Below are positions 32,568-42,861 of a stretch of DNA of 64,000 bases, one piece after another. The DNA is from an uncultured Bacteroidales bacterium. Lineage in GTDB: Bacteria; Bacteroidota; Bacteroidia; Bacteroidales; Paludibacteraceae. Every line of letters begins with the position of its first letter. Within the stretch, counting starts at the first letter, position 1. The notes beneath the pieces are model-generated. The model did not search any database. It worked only from the letters and a program-made list of their open reading frames with translations, and was not told the origin of the DNA. Made by a program: the position numbers and the translations under genes. The stretch covers positions 45,883-109,882 of the forward strand of contig CACWNR010000004.1 of NCBI GenBank assembly GCA_902762355.1, given 5' to 3'.

Positions 32568-35500
32568 TTACGGGCGAGTGATGAGTTTTCCGGATTTGAG
32601 TTTCTTTGCCTTGTTGCCGGCGAGGCGTTGCATGATCGTCTTGTCGCCGTAGATGAAGGTGTAGAAGTAGACCTTACCCGGTGTGATATTGATCACGAGT
32701 CCTGAACGCGAGTTGATGACGTCGGTGAGTATCTCATTATTGTCGAGGTCGGTCACTACGACAGCATCGTTCGGGTCAGCGGTCGGTACCGTTGCATAGT
32801 AGAGACGGTGTCCTTGCTCATCGAAGAGAGCGAAGTAAACGTCCTTACGGATGGTACCCACGAAGAGCTCCGTATTACTCAGACACTTCGCAATAACATC
32901 ATTACCGGTCGGTTCCTGTGCCACATTGATATCGGAGTTCTTGAAGTAAACGTAATAACGTCTCTCTCTCAGATCCTGCGCAGTACAGATGATGAGACAG
33001 GTATCACCGGCTGCTGCAGGCTTCACAGATACCTCGGCATTGATCGAGCGTGCCAGTGCCTCTACGGTCGGCGTAGCGGTTGCACCTGCAGGCAACAGGT
33101 AGGTGTAGAACGTGATCTCCGGATCGAAGCCGCGGAGGGTATCTACCGTCACGGTACCATCTTCTGCGGCTACATTGAGCAGGATGGCTTCCAAGTAGTT
33201 ATCGCCGTCCAGTGCAATCGACTGGATGATGGTGTAGGTCGTCTGCGAAACGCCATCCTGTGCCGTTACAACGATGGAGATAGCGCCATTCTCATCGATA
33301 GATACCTGATAGGTAGCCGCGATATCGTTGAGCAGAACCTCTACATCTTCGGCTTTGAAGAAGGATGCCGAGTCCGTACCGTACGGGTGCTTATACTCGT
33401 AGTCGATCTTGAGCGGGTTGAAGTCTACTAACTCTTCGCCGTGAATCTTGATATCTTTCAGTTTCGTGTCGTTGTTACGCGTGAACTGGAAGGTGAGGTT
33501 GTATTCTGCGCTGTACTCATCGTTCTCTGCTACGACGTGAAGCGTTACCCTCGTCTGATTAGCATTCAGCGGAATTATATCCGGCCAAACGTTCTGTGCC
33601 GGATCACCCTCGATGTACTCAATGAGCGGCAAGATATCGCGGTTGAGCGAATCGTACGGAAGGATGATGGTGTAGTCAAACTGATCGGGCTTGAAGTCGA
33701 AGACGTCGTGCGAGATCGGCTTGTTATTGAGCGTGTCGGTGAGTGTGATACGATCCAACTTGATCATGGTCGAGAGCATACGCTCGAAGGCGATCGTGTA
33801 GGTCTTGGTGTAGTTTCTATCCTCCGCCCATACGAAGTAACGGATGGTATCCACACCGGCCAGGGAGTCTTGCTCGTATCGCTGACCTTCCACGTTCTTG
33901 ACCGGAATCAAGTTCGGGATCTCAGCATTCTTCTCGATCTCGATCTTATAGTTCTCACGCTCGCCGTCGAAGTTAGGTATCGCACCACCGTTGTTGTACT
34001 TGATAGTACGGAGGGTAGCATCGGTGGAGAGCTCTACCGGGTAGTGAACGGTGTAGTTACGCGTTCTGCCGGTAGCGGCGGTGACGGTGATGATATGCTT
34101 GTAATCCAAGGACTTGGTGCTCATCGAATCGACAGCGATGATGGTATCGATGGTCTGATAGATATCACCAGGTGTCCAATCGAGTACCGGCATACGACCA
34201 CCAAGCGCAGTTGCATCGTCCGGTTTGAGCGTGTAGTTATACTCGGTCACCTCCGGATTGAAGCCTTCCACAGCGTAGAAGTCCTGACCGTTCAAGCTTA
34301 CCTTGAGCATGTTGAGTGTCGTTACGTTCGAACGCAGTTTACGATATGATACCGTATAGGTGCGGCTACTACCGTCTTGTGCGGTAACGATGGTCTGATG
34401 CTGCCAGGTAAGGTTGATGGTGTCAAGCGCCACCGTCATCGAGTCGATGCGCGGCCACTTACCGTCACCCGGATAGCGGTCATCACCGTAACTAATCTCC
34501 GGATACTCCTCACCGATCGGCAGGTCAGTATGGAAGTACGATCCCTTCGGATCCCACCCGTTCACCGCATTGGTGATTCCTTCGCGGGTCTCGTTAATGG
34601 TCTCGAGGGTGTTGACCGTATCCTTGCGGAAGATGAAGGAGATGTTGTACTCTGCCGTCGGGTACGCCGTGTCTTGTGCGTGTACCGTGATGGTGATCAG
34701 TTTATCGGCCTCGGAGCGCGTTATCTGAACGAATTTCGAATCGTTCTGTATGGCCTCATCTTCGGTCGTGTAACCGATCTCCTCTACCTCCGGCAGTGCA
34801 GCTCCGTCTGCGAGTTTGTCATAGATATACGAGTGCTTGTCCGGATCGAACGGATTGATGGTATCGCCGTCAATGGAGATGCTCGTCAAGCGGTTCAACT
34901 GCGGCAATGTACGCTCAATATATACCTTGTACTCGTTAGACGTAACACCGTCCACAGCGAGTACGTTGAGGTGAACGCAGTAAACCTGATCTGTGCTCTC
35001 AACGGTGGTGGTTACTTTCTGGCCATCCATCTTGAGTTGACCGCTCACGCTCGGGATCTTATCGATCGGCGCCTTGACGATGTAGTCATTCTTTCCCGGG
35101 TCGAAGGCCTTGAGCTGCGGGTTAGCCAGTTCTGCGGTCGCCTTATAAGTGACGAAGTCCATGTTATCGAGCAGGATGTTCGCCAACTGAGCGTCGCTCG
35201 ATTGGTTCTGCACATAGATCTCCACGAGATAGTCGGCTTGGGTACCATCCTCTGCGGTTACACGCAGCGTGTAGTGGAACTCAGTACCCTCTTTTATCTC
35301 CTTGATGATCGTATCGACTTTCTGGAAGAAGCGATCTTCGCTGGTGTAGTCGATGGTGATGAGGTCTTTGTCCACGGTGGTCGAGTAGAAGTGACGTCCC
35401 GGCTCGAAGTTCGGATCGACGGACTTGCCGTTGATGGTGATGCCGGTCAGTTCGGTACAACTACTCAACTCCTCATTAATCATTACGTTATATACCATAC

Positions 35501-38500
35501 TACCGCCACCATCTTCGGCCGTCACTGTGATGGTTGTCGGACTTCCGTTCAACTCGCCTGCGTTAACGTCAATCGTCTGTCCGCTGTTAGCAGCCACGTA
35601 GGTGATGTTCGGCATCTTGACGTGTGCTTTCTTCGGTCCCTTCGCAATCGGGAGGGTAATGTTGTAGTCGTTGATGTTCGGGTCAAAGCCGGTGATCATC
35701 ACGCTGTCGAGGAGGATACCTGCGAGCGTTGAATCGGGGCTTAACGGACGAGTCATACGAACGGTATATGTACGAGTTTTTTTATTCTGAGCCTTTACCG
35801 TGATCTCGTACTCTACACCACCGGTGATCTCCTTCATCGTGGTCTCGATCGTTTGTTCATCCTCTGCTGCCACAGCTTCGAGAACGTGTGTCGTATCGGT
35901 CTCATCGTAGTAAACCTTCTCTGAGTTATTCGGATCGAAATCACTCATCGGAACACCTGCCACGAGGATATTCTTCAGCAGATTGTTAGCCGAAGAATCG
36001 GTCGGATACTTACGAACGTAGCTCTCGCTATTACCGGCTACGCGCCATTCCATGCTATCCGGCGTCTTGATGAAGGTCACGGCATCTGTTGCGAAGTAAC
36101 GCTCGAAGAGCACTGCGGTGTCCGGTTTAGCGGCTTTTTCGAAATAGACGTCACCGCCAATTGCCCACGGGGTCTCCGGCGTATCCGCAGATGCGAACTT
36201 CGCAATCTGATGATTCGTAACCACTTCCGGTCTAACGAGATAGATGATATAGGTCTTGGTGGTCTTACCATCCTCCGCCGTTACTGTCACGGTCGCGCTG
36301 TCAGCGGTATGTGTCACATCGATGGTCTGGTTGAGCGGCTTATCATCGCTGGTTCCGTATTTGGACGCTGCGATAGTCGGCATGCAGGTACCGTTGATGT
36401 GATAGATGAGGGTAGCCGGAGCAAAAGCGCCCTCGTTGAACGAAAGGGTGATACCTTTATTATTCGTAGCCGTAATGTTCTCCGGTTCTGCAAGAGTGCT
36501 CGGCTCCTCACGGAAGACATAGGTCATCGTGTCGGACTTATTGAGTTCGTTGGTCACGATCACCGTTACATTATTGCCCTCTTTGTTAACCGCGAAACGC
36601 TGGTGAATGCTCGCAGGAGTAATGGTGAATTCCGGGAACTTCGTGGTAGCAAATGGCAGTTTAACAAAGGTGGTATCGCCCAGGATGGTCGTATCCAAAA
36701 CACTGAGCGTAACCGTGTAGTCCAAAGACGTTTCCGGATCACGGTGGAGCACTACATAATAGTGGGTACTATCGGCCGAGTTCTCACCGTAGTTGATGAC
36801 ACGTGCGGTCAGGTTACCGTTGATCCACTCGCCATTATTCAGCCATTCGATGACTTGCATCTGGTCTTGCACCTCTTTGGTGAACTTGAGTGCAGGAAGA
36901 CCCATGATGACCTCGTTCGCGCCCAAAGTATAATTGAAGGTACGACCATCAGCTGCAAGCGTGATCGCATCACTACCATTCACGAATGCTTCGGTCAATT
37001 GAGAGTTATAAACCATGCGCATGTTACGGATCTGAAGGTCCGCGCTCTTCGCCGCGGAACCTGCATAGATATTATAATTGCTTCCGCTTACTTCACTTGC
37101 GCAAAGCATGATATTGAGTTTGCCTACCGTTCCGTTATAGGACAGGTTCGTAGTCTTCGTCTGCCATTTACCTAAGTTGGCATACGTGCCCGATATATCT
37201 GCGCTCACCAATGACGCTCCGGAGGCCGTACCGAGAGACACCCAGGCATTCCAATTATTGATACCATTGACAGTCATAATCGGCTGATATTCGAATTGGA
37301 ACTGTTCCGGTGTATTACGGTATTGCACGGCGTTCGTCAAATTCTTTTCAAACGAGACTTTCGTATTTCCATTTAACTTAATGCCGTCCGGGAAACTCAA
37401 ACCGCTCAAAGTCAGTGTACCCGGCATTGAGCTGTTGAGTGCACCACCACGGAGGGTCGAAAGCGTCAATTCCTTATCTCCTACTACTGTCACTTCATGG
37501 CCTGTATAATAGGTGAAATGCGAAACAGTAGCATCATAATCGATATAAGCCAACAAGTCCGCCGGCACTTTCCATCCCTTAGGCTTGTAACCGGTGGGGT
37601 CAACAATACTCTTTTTGGTTGCCTGTGAACCAAAGATGCCGCCTAATGTACTAACTTCGTACCAATAAGCCTTTTCTGTTTGTACACGTGTGTAGGTGAA
37701 CGGCCACTCATCAGCGTTGTAGAACCAGCATACAGAGTATGTCTCACCGCCCGCTACGGTAAAGGTAGCCTGTTTGGTTTTATGGTAGTCAGTAGCAAAA
37801 GCGGCAATTACGTTATTTCCGTTATAATCGACAGCGCTGAAGTCAGCAGCAGTCGGTTCTGCGGTGACGTTAATCATGTAGTTATATACGTCCGGACGGA
37901 AGTTCGGTACCTCGACGCCGTTGTACTGAAGGCTCTGCAGTTTGCCTGCGGTCTCGAACTCCGGCATACGCGGGGTGACGGTGTAAGTCACATCGTTCAC
38001 ACCCGTACGGTTAGCGACTACCGTGATCTTCGCACCACGACGGATGCCGCCCTTGAAGAAGACGAGCGATTGTTCATCGTAGTTCTTCGTCACGCCAATG
38101 ATCTCGAAGGAAGTAGCACCGAACGGAAGTTTAACTTCGTTGTCACCCTTCTTAGGATCGTCTATCGTACCCTCAACCGGATCGCCATCCGCTTTCGTAT
38201 AACGATAAGCGATACTGAGCAGTTTGTTCTCCTTCGGTTCGGGTTCTGTAATCGTATAGCGGATCGAATAGGTACGCGTGTCTTTGTTCTCAGCCGTGAC
38301 GATGATCTTGGTAACACCGGTCACCGGAGCATCGGTGAACTGGATCATCTGCGTGGAGTCCGCTCTGGTGAACTCTACACTATACGGCGTGTTCTCGCCG
38401 AAATTCAGCGTGAAGTTATATTCCTGCACGTTGACATCCTTCTCATCGCCATTAATCGTGAGGGATCCGAGTTTGGTGTTACTATTGAGTTCGATCGGGA

Positions 38501-41500
38501 AGTCGATGGTGTAGGTCTGTGAGTGACTGCCATCCTGTGCATCGACAACAATCGTCGTGGTCTCACCCGGCTTACCAAAGGTAGTCGTGATGACTTGGAT
38601 ATCATCCAACTGTCCAACCGGATAGACGTTCTTCACCACGGTATCAGCCGAAGTCAACGGAATCGTATAGTGGAGCGTATCCGGATGGAAGGTTGCCAAA
38701 GGCTTACCATCGATATAGAGTGCTGCGAGTTTGCAGTTCGTACTCAGTACGCGCGTGTACCTTATTATATATGTTATAGAGTCCTTAGCGTTTTCTGCTA
38801 TCACGAGTACTCGTTGTTCGTGATTATTGGGCGCATAGATGAGCACTTTCTGGTTCTTGTCCGCTTTCGGCGTAGCCGTTACTTGCGGCATTGCTTCGCC
38901 ATTACCTAACTTGAACGGTCCGTAAGTAAGCTTGCCGGGAGCGAAGTCGGTGATAGAATCACCGGCTACCTGGAGACCAGCGAGTTCTGCGTCATCGAAT
39001 TTCTCGTGGTAATACTGAACGGTATAGTCCGTCGTCGTACCCTTAGCCGATTTCACCGTGATACCCCATTTGCCTTCTGCGAGTTGACCGAAGAAGACTA
39101 CCTGCGCTTTCTCTGCTACCTTGTAGCTGAGGGCAGGATAAGCCTGACCGGCGCTCAACGTGTCCTCATATTTTGTCTTAGACGGTGCGAAACCATCGAT
39201 AAGTTTACCGTTGGCGTAGATACCGATGAGCGAGTCATTTTCCGAAACGATACGATTGAAGACGATGTCATAGACGCCCTCGTTCTCGCCGTCCGTCACG
39301 CGGATGAACGCGATGAGGGAATCCGCCGTGTTCTTCCAGAACACTCTTGCGTTCGCATCTACCGGCTCGTAGCCGATAACCGGCAATTCCTCTCCGTTGC
39401 AGTCCATTTCGTAGTGTGTCTTCTTGCTATCAAAGCCCTCGATGGTAGTACCGTTGCACGTGATACGCGTCAGCTGTACGGCCTCCACGATAGCTTTGGT
39501 GAACTCGATCGTATAGGTTGTTTCTTCCGAGCCATCCTCGGAGATCACTTTGATAGTTGCCGTACCGTCTGCATAAGGAGCAGCGACTGCTACTTTCTGT
39601 CCGGCTGCAGCAACAGGGAAAATTTGCGGGCAGGTCGCACCATCCAGCTCTATCGAATAATCGAGCGAATCACCTTTAAATTTGTGGGAATACTTCATCG
39701 AGATCGTGTCCTTACGATCCGCATATTTGAGTTTGATATCTTGCAACTGCGTGTTGTCCGAAGCCGGGAACTTAAAGCGAATGGAGTACACACGCTTGGT
39801 CTTCTTATCGCCCGCAGTAACGGTGAGGTATTTCGTATTCTTCTTGGTTACCGTATCAACGGTCTGTACCGCGTCACCTGCTGTCCAAGTGATAGCCGGA
39901 ACGGATTCGCCTTTTTCTACGGTGTGTACGTAGTCACGTACGTCGGGGTTGAAGCCTTCCAGCGGCTCGCCATCCAGGAAGATCATCGCCAGCGCGGCAT
40001 TCTTGGAAACGGCTACCGAGAAGTGAATGGTATAGGTACGTCCGGCACCGCTAATCGGTTTCACGAACACTTTATATACACCGTTCAAGTCGGTCGGCAT
40101 GGTCTCGGTTGTATCCTGATATTGGGCATTACGCAGGGTTGCCGTGATTGTCGGGATCTCGGCGGTTCCCATCGGCAGATTTACCCAATACTCCTTCACC
40201 TCTGCATCGAAGGACACAGGATTACCGTCTCGGTTGAGCAGCGAGAAGCCCTCTACCTCGAGGTTCTCCAGACGGTTGTCGGTATAGGTCTGCGAGTAAT
40301 AGGTGAAGTTATAGGACTTCGAGTCGCCGTTGCCCGCCATTACTGTGATCGTGGTCGTTTGGGCACTACCGTTCTTACGAGTAGACACCGTGATAGTCTG
40401 GTACTCATCGCCTTTTATCGGCTTAATGGTCGGATAGCTCTCGCCTATCTTCAGTGTGTCCGTATAATTGGTCACTGCCGGATCAAAGTCCGCCATTTCG
40501 ACGCCATTGATAAGCACGCCACCTAAGTTCGTATTCTCCGATTTCGGTGCGTAGAAGACGAGTTTGTAGATCGTCTGATCCATCTGGTTACCCGCCATGA
40601 CGTTGATGCTCACCGTACCATTACCGTTCGAGAAACGCGTGGAGTCGATGGTGATGGTCTGGAACTCATCGCCCGGTTCATAGAGAATACGCGGCAGGTA
40701 CTTTGTTCCCATCTGCAGGTTAATATAGTAAGTCGTCAGGTCGGGCTCGAACGCCAAACTGGTCACATCACCCTCTACAGAAGGATTCACACTCTCAATC
40801 CGGTCACTCTCCAGAGTCAACGAGGAGAGGTACGAATAGGTCGATTCCTCGATCTTGAAGTTCAGTTTATAGGTCTTACTGGTCGTAGCACCCGGTGCGC
40901 TGACAGTGATCTGCGCTTGTGCCTGTGCACCACCGGCCTGAATCTGCGCGAGCGTAGGTACGCTCACCGTGATTGTCTGCTCTCCTGCCGGATATGCCGA
41001 GATGGGCTGTACCGTCGGAGCAGCCGTGGTGTTGGTCGGCAACGACACTTTATATACTGCCTGCGAAGGAGCAAAGCCCGGGATGGACTTACCGTTCACC
41101 TTAATATCCTGGAGCGTCACGTCCTTGAGCAGACCCACCGAGAAATTAAGGGTGTAGGTCTTTTTTACCGACACATCCGCCGCCGTTACCTGAATGGTAG
41201 CAGTACCGTTAACGGAGGTAGGCTGCGTGACAGTTACCGTCTGCTCATCTTCCTGCTTCACATAGCTTACTACCGGCACTTGCGTCGTACCGTACGGCAA
41301 CTCGACGTTGTAGCTGTACTTACCCGGCACGAAGCCCGGTACGGCCGTAACCTCCGAGCCCAATGCATAAGAGATACTTGCCAAGTTGGCATTCTTACTC
41401 TTTGCCCGCTGGAACTGGATCTTGTAGGTCGTCGTGCTCGAACCGTCCTCTGCGTGAACGGTGATGAGGGTCGGTTGGTTTTCCAAGTCACCAGGCGTAA

Positions 41501-42509
41501 CGGTAATCTCACTGCCGGACAGCACACGACCGTTGAACGGCACCGTTTTACCTCTGGCGTTAGTCAACGAACCTGCACCACGTCTAGCCTCAATCGTCGG
41601 AATCTGCGTAGCCGTCTCACCCAACGCGTAGTACTGGATGCCTTCGTTATTCGGATCAAAACCTTTCCACTCCTTATCGTTGATGAAGAGCTGCTGGATC
41701 TTAGACGAATAAACCAGTTCTATATCATCGACATAGAGGGAGTTACCGGCGTACAGACCGCTGTTAGCACGGAAGTTAGGATAGTTGGAAGCCGAGAAGA
41801 TAATGTTCATCTTCTGCGGTACATTGTTGTTGAAATAATAGATCGGCACCGTGATCTTCGTCCAATTAGCATAGGTCTTCTTCTCACGCCACATACCCTC
41901 ACAAATCTGTCCGGGATTAGCCGGCGTGGAAGTACCACACTCATTACCATCCAACTCCTGACGGATATCCGACTCCTCATCGGTGAAGGTATCGGTGGTG
42001 GCACAACTACCGTTCTTAGCTTTATACTTGTTGCTCTGCGCCGTACCCGCCCACGCGTAGTAGAGAAGATAGAAGTCCTCCTTGGAGGTGTTACTACCCG
42101 TACGCTTGATCCACACGGTCATCGAGTCCGGACGATACGTCCAGTTGATACCTCCGTAGTCACCGGCAGAGGCACTGCTGACCTGTGTCAGACTCGGCAC
42201 GTACACCCACGGATGACCCAGCGAGAAATAACCCGGGCTGGTCTCCGTGATACCGGCCGCTCCGACATCCTGATCTTGCACCATCATACAGTAACCGCCG
42301 TTATGACCGGTCTCTTTGTGGGCAAAGTTAAACTTAAAACCAAATTGCGTCACGTTCGATGCATTCCACCCCGCCGGCTGAGGGTTGCCGTCAAACTGAG
42401 CAGCCGACCAATCTTCGAAGTTTGCGTTGGTCAACTGCTGTGCAAAAATAGCTGTCGGGAGCAAAATCATCGCTCCGCAGACTAATACACGTTGAAAAAA
42501 TTTACTCAT
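32568..42509 (-). CDS. Giant secreted protein with cadherin-like beta-sandwich repeats
   Basis: A protein of 3313 residues. The signal peptide ends AIFAQ (about 1-24). Residues about 25-270 resemble the PCMD carbohydrate-metabolism domain (ANFEDWSAAQFDGNPQPAGW). A related domain recurs around 1600-1850. The rest is about 27-29 cadherin-like beta-sandwich repeats of about 90 residues. Each starts with a motif such as GKSIPGFAPSQAVYKVSLP and ends with one such as TKKTYTLNF. There is no membrane anchor. The C-terminus (PGKVYFYTFIYGDKTIMQRL, then SGKLITRP) may be a sorting tail for type IX secretion. It is probably an extended surface adhesin or glycan-binding fibre (inference). Confidence 0.85.
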   Translation of the reverse strand: MSKFFQRVLVCGAMILLPTAIFAQQLTNANFEDWSAAQFDGNPQPAGWNASNVTQFGFKFNFAHKETGHNGGYCMMVQDQDVGAAGITETSPGYFSLGHPWVYVPSLTQVSSASAGDYGGINWTYRPDSMTVWIKRTGSNTSKEDFYLLYYAWAGTAQSNKYKAKNGSCATTDTFTDEESDIRQELDGNECGTSTPANPGQICEGMWREKKTYANWTKITVPIYYFNNNVPQKMNIIFSASNYPNFRANSGLYAGNSLYVDDIELVYSSKIQQLFINDKEWKGFDPNNEGIQYYALGETATQIPTIEARRGAGSLTNARGKTVPFNGRVLSGSEITVTPGDLENQPTLITVHAEDGSSTTTYKIQFQRAKSKNANLASISYALGSEVTAVPGFVPGKYSYNVELPYGTTQVPVVSYVKQEDEQTVTVTQPTSVNGTATIQVTAADVSVKKTYTLNFSVGLLKDVTLQDIKVNGKSIPGFAPSQAVYKVSLPTNTTAAPTVQPISAYPAGEQTITVSVPTLAQIQAGGAQAQAQITVSAPGATTSKTYKLNFKIEESTYSYLSSLTLESDRIESVNPSVEGDVTSLAFEPDLTTYYINLQMGTKYLPRILYEPGDEFQTITIDSTRFSNGNGTVSINVMAGNQMDQTIYKLVFYAPKSENTNLGGVLINGVEMADFDPAVTNYTDTLKIGESYPTIKPIKGDEYQTITVSTRKNGSAQTTTITVMAGNGDSKSYNFTYYSQTYTDNRLENLEVEGFSLLNRDGNPVSFDAEVKEYWVNLPMGTAEIPTITATLRNAQYQDTTETMPTDLNGVYKVFVKPISGAGRTYTIHFSVAVSKNAALAMIFLDGEPLEGFNPDVRDYVHTVEKGESVPAITWTAGDAVQTVDTVTKKNTKYLTVTAGDKKTKRVYSIRFKFPASDNTQLQDIKLKYADRKDTISMKYSHKFKGDSLDYSIELDGATCPQIFPVAAAGQKVAVAAPYADGTATIKVISEDGSEETTYTIEFTKAIVEAVQLTRITCNGTTIEGFDSKKTHYEMDCNGEELPVIGYEPVDANARVFWKNTADSLIAFIRVTDGENEGVYDIVFNRIVSENDSLIGIYANGKLIDGFAPSKTKYEDTLSAGQAYPALSYKVAEKAQVVFFGQLAEGKWGITVKSAKGTTTDYTVQYYHEKFDDAELAGLQVAGDSITDFAPGKLTYGPFKLGNGEAMPQVTATPKADKNQKVLIYAPNNHEQRVLVIAENAKDSITYIIRYTRVLSTNCKLAALYIDGKPLATFHPDTLHYTIPLTSADTVVKNVYPVGQLDDIQVITTTFGKPGETTTIVVDAQDGSHSQTYTIDFPIELNSNTKLGSLTINGDEKDVNVQEYNFTLNFGENTPYSVEFTRADSTQMIQFTDAPVTGVTKIIVTAENKDTRTYSIRYTITEPEPKENKLLSIAYRYTKADGDPVEGTIDDPKKGDNEVKLPFGATSFEIIGVTKNYDEQSLVFFKGGIRRGAKITVVANRTGVNDVTYTVTPRMPEFETAGKLQSLQYNGVEVPNFRPDVYNYMINVTAEPTAADFSAVDYNGNNVIAAFATDYHKTKQATFTVAGGETYSVCWFYNADEWPFTYTRVQTEKAYWYEVSTLGGIFGSQATKKSIVDPTGYKPKGWKVPADLLAYIDYDATVSHFTYYTGHEVTVVGDKELTLSTLRGGALNSSMPGTLTLSGLSFPDGIKLNGNTKVSFEKNLTNAVQYRNTPEQFQFEYQPIMTVNGINNWNAWVSLGTASGASLVSADISGTYANLGKWQTKTTNLSYNGTVGKLNIMLCASEVSGSNYNIYAGSAAKSADLQIRNMRMVYNSQLTEAFVNGSDAITLAADGRTFNYTLGANEVIMGLPALKFTKEVQDQMQVIEWLNNGEWINGNLTARVINYGENSADSTHYYVVLHRDPETSLDYTVTLSVLDTTILGDTTFVKLPFATTKFPEFTITPASIHQRFAVNKEGNNVTVIVTNELNKSDTMTYVFREEPSTLAEPENITATNNKGITLSFNEGAFAPATLIYHINGTCMPTIAASKYGTSDDKPLNQTIDVTHTADSATVTVTAEDGKTTKTYIIYLVRPEVVTNHQIAKFASADTPETPWAIGGDVYFEKAAKPDTAVLFERYFATDAVTFIKTPDSMEWRVAGNSESYVRKYPTDSSANNLLKNILVAGVPMSDFDPNNSEKVYYDETDTTHVLEAVAAEDEQTIETTMKEITGGVEYEITVKAQNKKTRTYTVRMTRPLSPDSTLAGILLDSVMITGFDPNINDYNITLPIAKGPKKAHVKMPNITYVAANSGQTIDVNAGELNGSPTTITVTAEDGGGSMVYNVMINEELSSCTELTGITINGKSVDPNFEPGRHFYSTTVDKDLITIDYTSEDRFFQKVDTIIKEIKEGTEFHYTLRVTAEDGTQADYLVEIYVQNQSSDAQLANILLDNMDFVTYKATAELANPQLKAFDPGKNDYIVKAPIDKIPSVSGQLKMDGQKVTTTVESTDQVYCVHLNVLAVDGVTSNEYKVYIERTLPQLNRLTSISIDGDTINPFDPDKHSYIYDKLADGAALPEVEEIGYTTEDEAIQNDSKFVQITRSEADKLITITVHAQDTAYPTAEYNISFIFRKDTVNTLETINETREGITNAVNGWDPKGSYFHTDLPIGEEYPEISYGDDRYPGDGKWPRIDSMTVALDTINLTWQHQTIVTAQDGSSRTYTVSYRKLRSNVTTLNMLKVSLNGQDFYAVEGFNPEVTEYNYTLKPDDATALGGRMPVLDWTPGDIYQTIDTIIAVDSMSTKSLDYKHIITVTAATGRTRNYTVHYPVELSTDATLRTIKYNNGGAIPNFDGERENYKIEIEKNAEIPNLIPVKNVEGQRYEQDSLAGVDTIRYFVWAEDRNYTKTYTIAFERMLSTMIKLDRITLTDTLNNKPISHDVFDFKPDQFDYTIILPYDSLNRDILPLIEYIEGDPAQNVWPDIIPLNANQTRVTLHVVAENDEYSAEYNLTFQFTRNNDTKLKDIKIHGEELVDFNPLKIDYEYKHPYGTDSASFFKAEDVEVLLNDIAATYQVSIDENGAISIVVTAQDGVSQTTYTIIQSIALDGDNYLEAILLNVAAEDGTVTVDTLRGFDPEITFYTYLLPAGATATPTVEALARSINAEVSVKPAAAGDTCLIICTAQDLRERRYYVYFKNSDINVAQEPTGNDVIAKCLSNTELFVGTIRKDVYFALFDEQGHRLYYATVPTADPNDAVVVTDLDNNEILTDVINSRSGLVINITPGKVYFYTFIYGDKTIMQRLAGNKAKKLKSGKLITRP

Positions 42510-42573
42510 ATTAATATTTTTATTAAATATATTACGATTTTAGGGTTCAAAACGGCCCATTTTTTATCGAGTG

Positions 42574-42605
42574 CAAAATTACTGCTATTTTGTCAAGTAC
42601 ACAAT
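42574..42605 (-). promoter_or_regulatory. Promoter of giant repeat protein
   Basis: Minus strand: -33 box ATTG (42602-42605), 20-base spacer, -7 box TAATTTTG (42574-42581), 64 bases before the ATG at 42509. Confidence 0.65.
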
Positions 42606-42735
42606 AGCGTTTATTATGAAAAAGTATACGATTATTAAGCCGCACTCTAAAGAGTGTTGCTAAATAGACTTTACAAAATGCACAATTTTTAAGAATTGAA
42701 AGAAGAAAAATTGGTCTACAAATATAGATGTATGT

Positions 42736-42779
42736 TTAGTAGGTTATTAGTAGGTTATTAGTAGGTGATTAGTAAGTGA
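42736..42779. repeat. 11-base tandem repeats upstream of moxR
   Basis: Four units: TTAGTAGGTTA twice exactly, then TTAGTAGGTGA and TTAGTAAGTGA. They lie 83 bases before moxR, in phase with about one helical turn each. Confidence 0.9.
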
Positions 42780-42861
42780 TTGTGGTATTCTTAATATTTT
42801 TTTGAAGATTTGGCACAATTTTTGCATGTACAAATTCGGAAAATTATAATTACATTATACT

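Larger units (their letters stand above)
42510..42861. other. 352-base gap between giant gene and moxR
   Basis: This A+T-rich divergent gap contains the giant-gene promoter (42574-42605), four 11-base repeats (42736-42779), and the moxR leader. I saw no small gene. Near 42811-42834 TTTG and AATTTTTG occur 12 bases apart, too close for the usual promoter, so the moxR start site is unresolved. Confidence 0.7.

Noticed and set aside
32808-42485. Several long plus-strand frames (up to 522 codons) opposite the giant gene
   Set aside because: They mirror the repeats of the giant protein, show no recognisable domain, and have low-complexity Arg/Val-rich translations typical of antisense shadows.
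42805-42840. Promoter directly before moxR (TTTG and AATTTTTG)
   Set aside because: The boxes are only 12 bases apart and the second lacks the TA start, unlike the other promoters here.
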